A program made the translations under genes and the position numbers. This document shows, piece by piece, positions 6,388 through 9,489 of a DNA stretch of 9,489 nt. The notes under the pieces are model-generated. The model was not told where the DNA came from. It saw nothing but the letters and a program-made list of their open reading frames with translations, and searched no databases. Source of the DNA: an uncultured Mollicutes bacterium (GTDB taxonomy: Bacteria > Bacillota_I > Bacilli_A > RFN20 > CAG-449); contig URVS01000046.1 in NCBI GenBank assembly GCA_900551385.1, positions 1 through 9,489 on the forward strand. Direction: 5' to 3'. Positions within the stretch are counted from its first letter, which is position 1; each line of letters begins with the position of its first letter.

Positions 6388-7321
6388 ATTTTTTTGGTTT
6401 ATAGAACGCTCTGCCATCTAAAGCCATAATTCTTTGAGTAAACTCACCATTATCAACTGTTGCAAGAGCTTTATCTATCATAATCATTTTTGCATCTAAA
6501 TCATCAATTACGTGCAATAAAAATGCTTCTTTAGTTAGTGGAGGAACTGGTGACCCAAATTCTTTTTCTCCATGGTGAGATAAAATCATGTGTTGCAATA
6601 AAATTGGAACTTCAGAATGAATATTTAATTTTTCACTGGTGCTTCTTATTTCACTTACCATAATTGATATATGGCCAATTAATTTGCCTTCTAAAGTGTA
6701 TTTAGTAGCAATAGGGCCACTTAATTCAATCGTTTTCCCTATATCGTGTAAAATTATACCTGCTATTAAAATATCTCTATCTACGCCATCATAATAAGAT
6801 GTAAGTATTTCTGCTATATCACACATTGATACAGTATGATATAATAAACCAGATGCAAATTCATGATGATTTTTAGTTGCAGCTGGATATGATATAAATG
6901 CATCATAATGTTCATCAACAATATATTTTACAATTCTATATGCATCTTCATTTTTTATTGAATTAAGATATATATTTAATTTTCTAATAAGTTCTTCTTG
7001 AGGGATTGGAGATGGAATACAAAATTTTGTATAATCTATTTTTCCTTGATCAACTTTTTCTATTGTACTTACTTTTATTTGCAATATTCCTCTATATTCA
7101 ATTACATCACCTGTAATTTTTATAACAGTACCTATTTGACAAGCGTTGACATCATTTTCACTTGCATCCCATTTTTTTGCTTCTATTCCACCAGTTTTAT
7201 CTTGTAAAGATAAAGATAAATATGGTGCTCCAGCATTAGAAACACCTTTAGTAACATTATTTAAAAGCAGTTCTGTTTCTATATGAGTTCCTTCTTTAAA
7301 TTCATTTATATAGTTTGTCAT
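6386..7321 (-). CDS. yhaM: 3'-5' exoribonuclease YhaM family (OB fold plus HD domain)
   Basis: YhaM is a 3'-5' exoribonuclease, manganese-dependent in Bacillus, acting in RNA turnover with some activity on DNA. The 311 residues match the usual length (about 314). An N-terminal OB-fold nucleic-acid-binding domain covers roughly residues 13-90, including LSLSLQDKTGGIEAKKWDAS (35-54). The HD phosphohydrolase domain follows, with NHHEFASGLLYHTVSM (151-166), the metal-binding IILHDIGKTIEL (189-200; His192-Asp193), His217 in GHISIM, ILSHHGEKEFGSP (246-258) and HVIDDLDAKM (270-279). These motifs are intact. The start at 7321 has GGGAGG upstream, inside the end of recX, and the ATG overlaps the recX TGA (ATGA), so the two are translationally coupled. 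Transcription ends at the shared terminator next to its stop codon. Confidence 0.95.
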   Translation of the reverse strand: MTNYINEFKEGTHIETELLLNNVTKGVSNAGAPYLSLSLQDKTGGIEAKKWDASENDVNACQIGTVIKITGDVIEYRGILQIKVSTIEKVDQGKIDYTKFCIPSPIPQEELIRKLNIYLNSIKNEDAYRIVKYIVDEHYDAFISYPAATKNHHEFASGLLYHTVSMCDIAEILTSYYDGVDRDILIAGIILHDIGKTIELSGPIATKYTLEGKLIGHISIMVSEIRSTSEKLNIHSEVPILLQHMILSHHGEKEFGSPVPPLTKEAFLLHVIDDLDAKMIMIDKALATVDNGEFTQRIMALDGRAFYKPKK

Positions 7322-8073
7322 ATTAAACCTCCCTGATTTACTACCATAATAATATCATTATATTTATAACCTTTCATCTTTAATTTGTTAATTATATAAT
7401 TAGTTCTTTCATTTTCAGGTTTATTTTGACTTTTTATAAAAATTAAATTATAATCTCTTTTCAAATTTGATATTTCTTCTTCATAAGAAGCTATATTTAT
7501 TTTCTTTAAAACTTCATTTATTAAATCAAAATCAAACCCATTATTTAATAAACTATTTTTAATAAGAATTATTTTTTTATTTTGACTTTCTTTATTATAC
7601 TTTTTTATTAAAGCTGGTAATATATTATTTATCTTTTCTAATTCAATATTTTTATTGTATTCAAGTTCTTGCTTAAATCCTTTTTGAATTAATTTTTCTT
7701 TTATTTTATAATAACCATAATTTTTTAAATTCAAACATTCAATGTATTCATTAAAATAATTTTCATCATTTAATAAGTTATTATTTTGTAAATATTCTAT
7801 TAAATAATTAATATTATCGTTTGAGATATTTTTGTTTTTTAATTTAAATATTATTTCGTTTGTAGAATAATTCTTTTTTGATAATAAAGATATTAAATAA
7901 TTTTTTTCTTTAATTAAATTGCTTTTTTGCTTTATTGTTTCATATTCATCTTCATCAATATCTTTATCAACATAAAAATAATAATCAGTAAATAAATCTT
8001 CATCTAATAATAAACATTCTCCATTATCAAATGTTATTTTATAGTTGTTTTTATTTATATTTTTAATTTTCAT
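7318..8073 (-). CDS. recX: RecX, regulator of RecA
   Basis: RecX binds RecA filaments and modulates strand exchange and the SOS response. The 251-residue product has a small N-terminal part (MKIKNINKNNYKITFDNGE), then repeated three-helix RecX modules: LISLLSKKNYSTNEIIFKLK (about residues 60-79), YLIEYLQNNNLLNDENYFNEY (about 91-111), and NLKNYGYYKIKEKLIQKGF (about 115-133), with further degenerate repeats to the end. Length is close to Bacillus RecX (264). The start was set at ATG 8073: GAGG lies 6 bases upstream, whereas an in-frame TTG at 8085 would sit inside that ribosome site. The gene is extremely rich in Asn, Lys and Ile, reflecting AT pressure on a fast-evolving protein. It overlaps yhaM by 4 bases. 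Assignment is by helical repeat pattern, not a catalytic motif. Confidence 0.82.
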   Translation of the reverse strand: MKIKNINKNNYKITFDNGECLLLDEDLFTDYYFYVDKDIDEDEYETIKQKSNLIKEKNYLISLLSKKNYSTNEIIFKLKNKNISNDNINYLIEYLQNNNLLNDENYFNEYIECLNLKNYGYYKIKEKLIQKGFKQELEYNKNIELEKINNILPALIKKYNKESQNKKIILIKNSLLNNGFDFDLINEVLKKINIASYEEEISNLKRDYNLIFIKSQNKPENERTNYIINKLKMKGYKYNDIIMVVNQGGLI

Positions 8074-8100
8074 TTCTAACCTCAAAACATAACTAAGAAT

Positions 8101-8167
8101 TATTATACACTATTTTATTGTATTAAAAATAATTATTAAATGATTAATTTTATTAAATAGTGTAAAA
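8101..8167. promoter_or_regulatory. Mirrored divergent promoters of recX-yhaM and the Cof gene
   Basis: On the minus strand TATAAT (8101-8106) faces recX; on the plus strand TAAAAT (8162-8167) faces the phosphatase gene. Each is preceded by AAATAGTG, making a perfect 10-bp inverted repeat, TACACTATTT (8105-8114) and AAATAGTGTA (8154-8163). No strong -35 is visible on either side. The mirrored elements could be a shared promoter type or a regulator site spanning both promoters. Confidence 0.5.
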
Positions 8168-8191
8168 TTAAAAAGATTGGAGTTTTTATAA

Positions 8192-8989
8192 ATGAAATTA
8201 ATAGCGTTAGATATGGATGGAACATTATTAAATAAAGAAAGTAAGCTTTCTTCATATAATAAATATATAGTTAAAGAAGTAGCTAAAGCAAATATGGTTG
8301 TTTTAGCTTCTGGAAGGCCATTTAAGAGCCTTTTACCATTTATTGAGGAATTATCAATAGATAGCATAAATAATTACTCTATAGCTTATAATGGCGCAAT
8401 GATTGTAAATAATAAATCTCATGAAATTATATATAAACATTTATTAAGTTCTAATATTATAAAAGAATGTTATGCTTTATCTTTAGGATTAAATGTTGGT
8501 TTTTTTGCTTATAATGAAAATAATCAAATTTTAACTAATAATCCTACTGAATATGTTTTATTTGAAAAAAAGTTAACTGGTAATGATGTTGTTATTAGTG
8601 ATTTCAAAAATAATATAAATTATGTAAAATTAACTTTTACTGATACAAAAGAAAAATTAGATGCCATATATGATATTATAAAAAATAAATTTAAAGATAA
8701 TTATAATGTTATTAGATCCCATGATTATTTTATAGAAATAGTAAATAAAAATGTTTCTAAAGGTACTGCATTAATCTATTTGTCAAAGTTATTAAATATA
8801 AGTAAAGAAGACATTATTTCTTTTGGTGATAATGAAAATGATTATACAATGTTAGAAGCATCAAATGAAAAATATGTTATGCAAAATTCTACTTCTAGTA
8901 AACTAGTTTCTATCGCTACTAAAATTGTTCCACCAAATGATAAAGATGGTGTTGGAAAAACATTAAGCGAAATTTTCAATATCAAATAA
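8192..8989 (+). CDS. Cof-type HAD-IIB phosphatase
   Basis: This 265-residue cytosolic hydrolase is of the haloacid dehalogenase superfamily, Cof/IIB subfamily, which dephosphorylates sugar phosphates, flavin or other small metabolites. The motifs are complete: motif I LDMDGTLL (residues 6-13) with nucleophile Asp7 and acid/base Asp9; motif II LASGRPF (39-45) with Ser40; Lys190 in NKNVSKGTAL as motif III; motif IV FGDNENDYTML (211-221) with Asp213 and Asp217. The cap domain lies between about 80 and 180, the IIB position. The C-terminal VPPNDKDGVGKTL is typical for the family. The start has TTGGAG 9 bases upstream. It is transcribed divergently from recX. Substrate cannot be deduced. Confidence 0.93.
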   Translation: MKLIALDMDGTLLNKESKLSSYNKYIVKEVAKANMVVLASGRPFKSLLPFIEELSIDSINNYSIAYNGAMIVNNKSHEIIYKHLLSSNIIKECYALSLGLNVGFFAYNENNQILTNNPTEYVLFEKKLTGNDVVISDFKNNINYVKLTFTDTKEKLDAIYDIIKNKFKDNYNVIRSHDYFIEIVNKNVSKGTALIYLSKLLNISKEDIISFGDNENDYTMLEASNEKYVMQNSTSSKLVSIATKIVPPNDKDGVGKTLSEIFNIK

Positions 8990-9020
8990 TAAATTTATTT
9001 ATTTAATTTTAATTTAACAA

Positions 9021-9026
9021 TATAAT
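9021..9026 (+). promoter_or_regulatory. -10 element placed for a leaderless mRNA
   Basis: A perfect TATAAT ends 6 bases before the ATG at 9033. With a usual 6-8 base gap from the -10, transcription would start at or next to the start codon. The -35 region (TTTATT at 17-base spacing) is weak. Confidence 0.5.
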
Positions 9027-9032
9027 ATAGTT

Positions 9033-9311
9033 ATGGTTGAAACAAATAAATTAGAAAGTATTTTTGAAGCATTAGAATTAATTAAGAATGGGGAAATAGT
9101 TGTTACAAAAAACAATAATGTAACTACATTTTTTGCGTTAAAAGGTAAAAGGATTCATTGCCAAAGTCAAAATTTGAGTTTTAATTTAAGTTTTAAAGAA
9201 TTTTCTAATCTTTATGGTCAATCGACATTTTATTTATATTCTCCATCAGAAAATATTATTGATACAAAAAAAGATGATGAATATTATAATTGGAATTATC
9301 TAAAAAAATAA
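9033..9311 (+). CDS. Small protein of unknown function (92 aa)
   Basis: I do not recognise a named family. The 92-residue product has a helix-like start (KLESIFEALELIKNGE, about residues 6-21) and a beta-rich middle (IVVTKNNNVTTFFALKGKRIHC, about 22-43). It then has NLSFNLSFKEFSNLYGQSTFYLYSP (about 47-71) and a charged, aromatic end with YYNWNYLKK. There is no signal peptide or membrane segment, so it should be cytosolic. The amphipathic pattern and regular codon use suggest a real gene, perhaps one of the short conserved proteins of Mollicutes relatives. There is no Shine-Dalgarno sequence; an in-frame stop at 9015 and the lack of any other ATG, GTG or TTG fix the start at 9033. The TATAAT at 9021 suggests a leaderless transcript. 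It ends 11 bases before the tRNA-half copy. Confidence 0.65.
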   Translation: MVETNKLESIFEALELIKNGEIVVTKNNNVTTFFALKGKRIHCQSQNLSFNLSFKEFSNLYGQSTFYLYSPSENIIDTKKDDEYYNWNYLKK

Positions 9312-9322
9312 ATAATTCATTT

Positions 9323-9356
9323 GTCTTAGCTCAACTGGCACCAAAGAGCAATCGAC
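9323..9356 (+). repeat. Interrupted copy of the tRNA-Thr 5' half, inverted relative to the gene
   Basis: On the plus strand GTCTTAGCTCAACTGGCA is identical to nucleotides 4-21 of the adjacent tRNA-Thr, and GAGCAATCGAC is identical to nucleotides 22-32. The two parts are separated by a 5-base insert, CCAAA. The first three acceptor bases, the anticodon and the whole 3' half are missing. It lies in the 3' region of the 92-residue protein gene, just before the hairpin at 9357-9381. It cannot be a working tRNA; it may be a decayed duplicate or an RNA mimic. Confidence 0.85.
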
Positions 9357-9381
9357 AAAAAAAGCCTATTTCTAGGCTTTT
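9357..9381 (-). terminator. Terminator of tRNA-Thr, possibly bidirectional
   Basis: On the minus strand AAAAGCCTA and TAGGCTTTT form a 9-bp stem with a GAAA tetraloop, followed by further T residues (7 in all counting the stem end). It lies 11 bases after the encoded CCA end. On the plus strand only four T residues follow, so it would be a weaker terminator for the 92-residue protein gene. Confidence 0.85.
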
Positions 9382-9392
9382 AACATTTAAAG

Positions 9393-9468
9393 TGGTGCCG
9401 TCTATCGGAATCGAACCAACAACCTATCGATTACAAGTCGATTGCTCTGCCAGTTGAGCTAAGACGGC
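9393..9468 (-). tRNA. tRNA-Thr (UGU anticodon)
   Basis: This is a complete 76-base cloverleaf with the CCA end encoded. Acceptor stem GCCGTCT pairs with AGACGGC, discriminator base is A. The D arm is GCTC/GAGC with loop AACTGGCA. The anticodon stem ATCGA/TCGAT holds loop CTTGTAA, so the anticodon is TGT and the amino acid threonine. The T arm is GTTGG/CCGAT with loop TTCGATT and two G-U pairs. It reads ACN threonine codons, mainly ACA and ACT, which dominate in this AT-rich genome. The TATAAT at 9478-9483 lies about 9 bases upstream of the mature 5' end, and a terminator follows. Confidence 0.97.
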
Positions 9469-9477
9469 GTTTGCTTT

Positions 9478-9483
9478 ATTATA
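9478..9483 (-). promoter_or_regulatory. -10 element of tRNA-Thr
   Basis: A perfect TATAAT on the minus strand ends 9 bases before the mature tRNA 5' end, so the primary transcript would need only a few leader bases removed by RNase P. The -35 would lie beyond the right edge. A tRNA further upstream in the same operon cannot be excluded. Confidence 0.5.
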
Positions 9484-9489
9484 ATAAAA

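Noticed and set aside
6998..7207. Plus-strand open frame of 69 codons
   Set aside because: Antisense to the OB-fold part of yhaM; product rich in Phe, Tyr and Cys as expected for a shadow frame.
8074..8085. TTG start adding four residues to RecX
   Set aside because: The TTG falls within the ribosome site for the ATG at 8073, which is the better start.
8110..8367. Minus-strand open frame of 85 codons
   Set aside because: Antisense to the start of the Cof-type gene, which carries intact HAD motifs; no ribosome site.
9323..9356. A second tRNA-Thr or a phage attachment site
   Set aside because: Anticodon, T arm and 3' acceptor are missing, so it is not a tRNA. att duplications usually copy the 3' end in direct orientation and no integrase is nearby.
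1..9489. Mycoplasma genetic code (TGA as Trp)
   Set aside because: Conserved genes are full length with TGG for Trp. The one TGA stop (recX) is in a standard ATGA overlap; by itself it is not decisive, since read-through would add only four residues.

Overview
The window comes from a very AT-rich, low-GC Gram-positive-type genome. Every protein family I recognise is typical of Bacilli and relatives: a sufCDS cluster in the Bacillus order, a HIT protein, a YhaM-type exonuclease, RecX, a Cof-type HAD phosphatase, PrsA-like lipoproteins and tiny YjcZ-like membrane peptides. The AT content and gene content suggest an uncultured gut-type Bacillota lineage near Erysipelotrichia or the non-mycoplasma Mollicutes relatives; this placement is inference. 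Conserved genes stay open with Trp encoded as TGG, so the standard code applies rather than the mycoplasma code.

Layout. Positions 1-2046 (minus strand) carry sufC, a very short sufD and the 5' part of sufS, transcribed leftwards; sufU and sufB probably lie beyond the left edge. Positions 2120-2432 (minus) hold a terminator and two tandem tiny hydrophobic peptide genes of the YjcZ type, with an upstream match to the SigmaK consensus. Positions 2433-2613 form a regulatory-looking intergenic stretch: an alternating purine-pyrimidine GCATGY repeat, a perfect inverted repeat, and two 21-base direct repeats, the second lying on a predicted promoter. Positions 2614-5832 (plus) encode two large lipoproteins in one operon: a PrsA-like protein with an interrupted parvulin domain and a diverged partner that seems to lack the catalytic histidines. 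Positions 5919-6338 (plus) encode a HIT protein, followed by a shared convergent terminator. Positions 6386-8073 (minus) hold recX and yhaM, coupled by an ATGA overlap. From 8192 (plus) comes a Cof-type phosphatase, then a small unknown protein (9033-9311) that appears leaderless. The right end carries tRNA-Thr(UGU) on the minus strand with its terminator, and on the opposite strand an interrupted copy of the tRNA 5' half.

Functionally this is mostly housekeeping: Fe-S cluster assembly, extracytoplasmic protein folding, nucleotide hydrolysis, RNA decay and control of recombination. The less ordinary parts are the tRNA-half inverted copy, the patterned leader of the lipoprotein operon, the miniature SufD, and the tiny peptide pair, which hints at a sporulation programme. 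I found no clear defence system, mobile element or CRISPR array.
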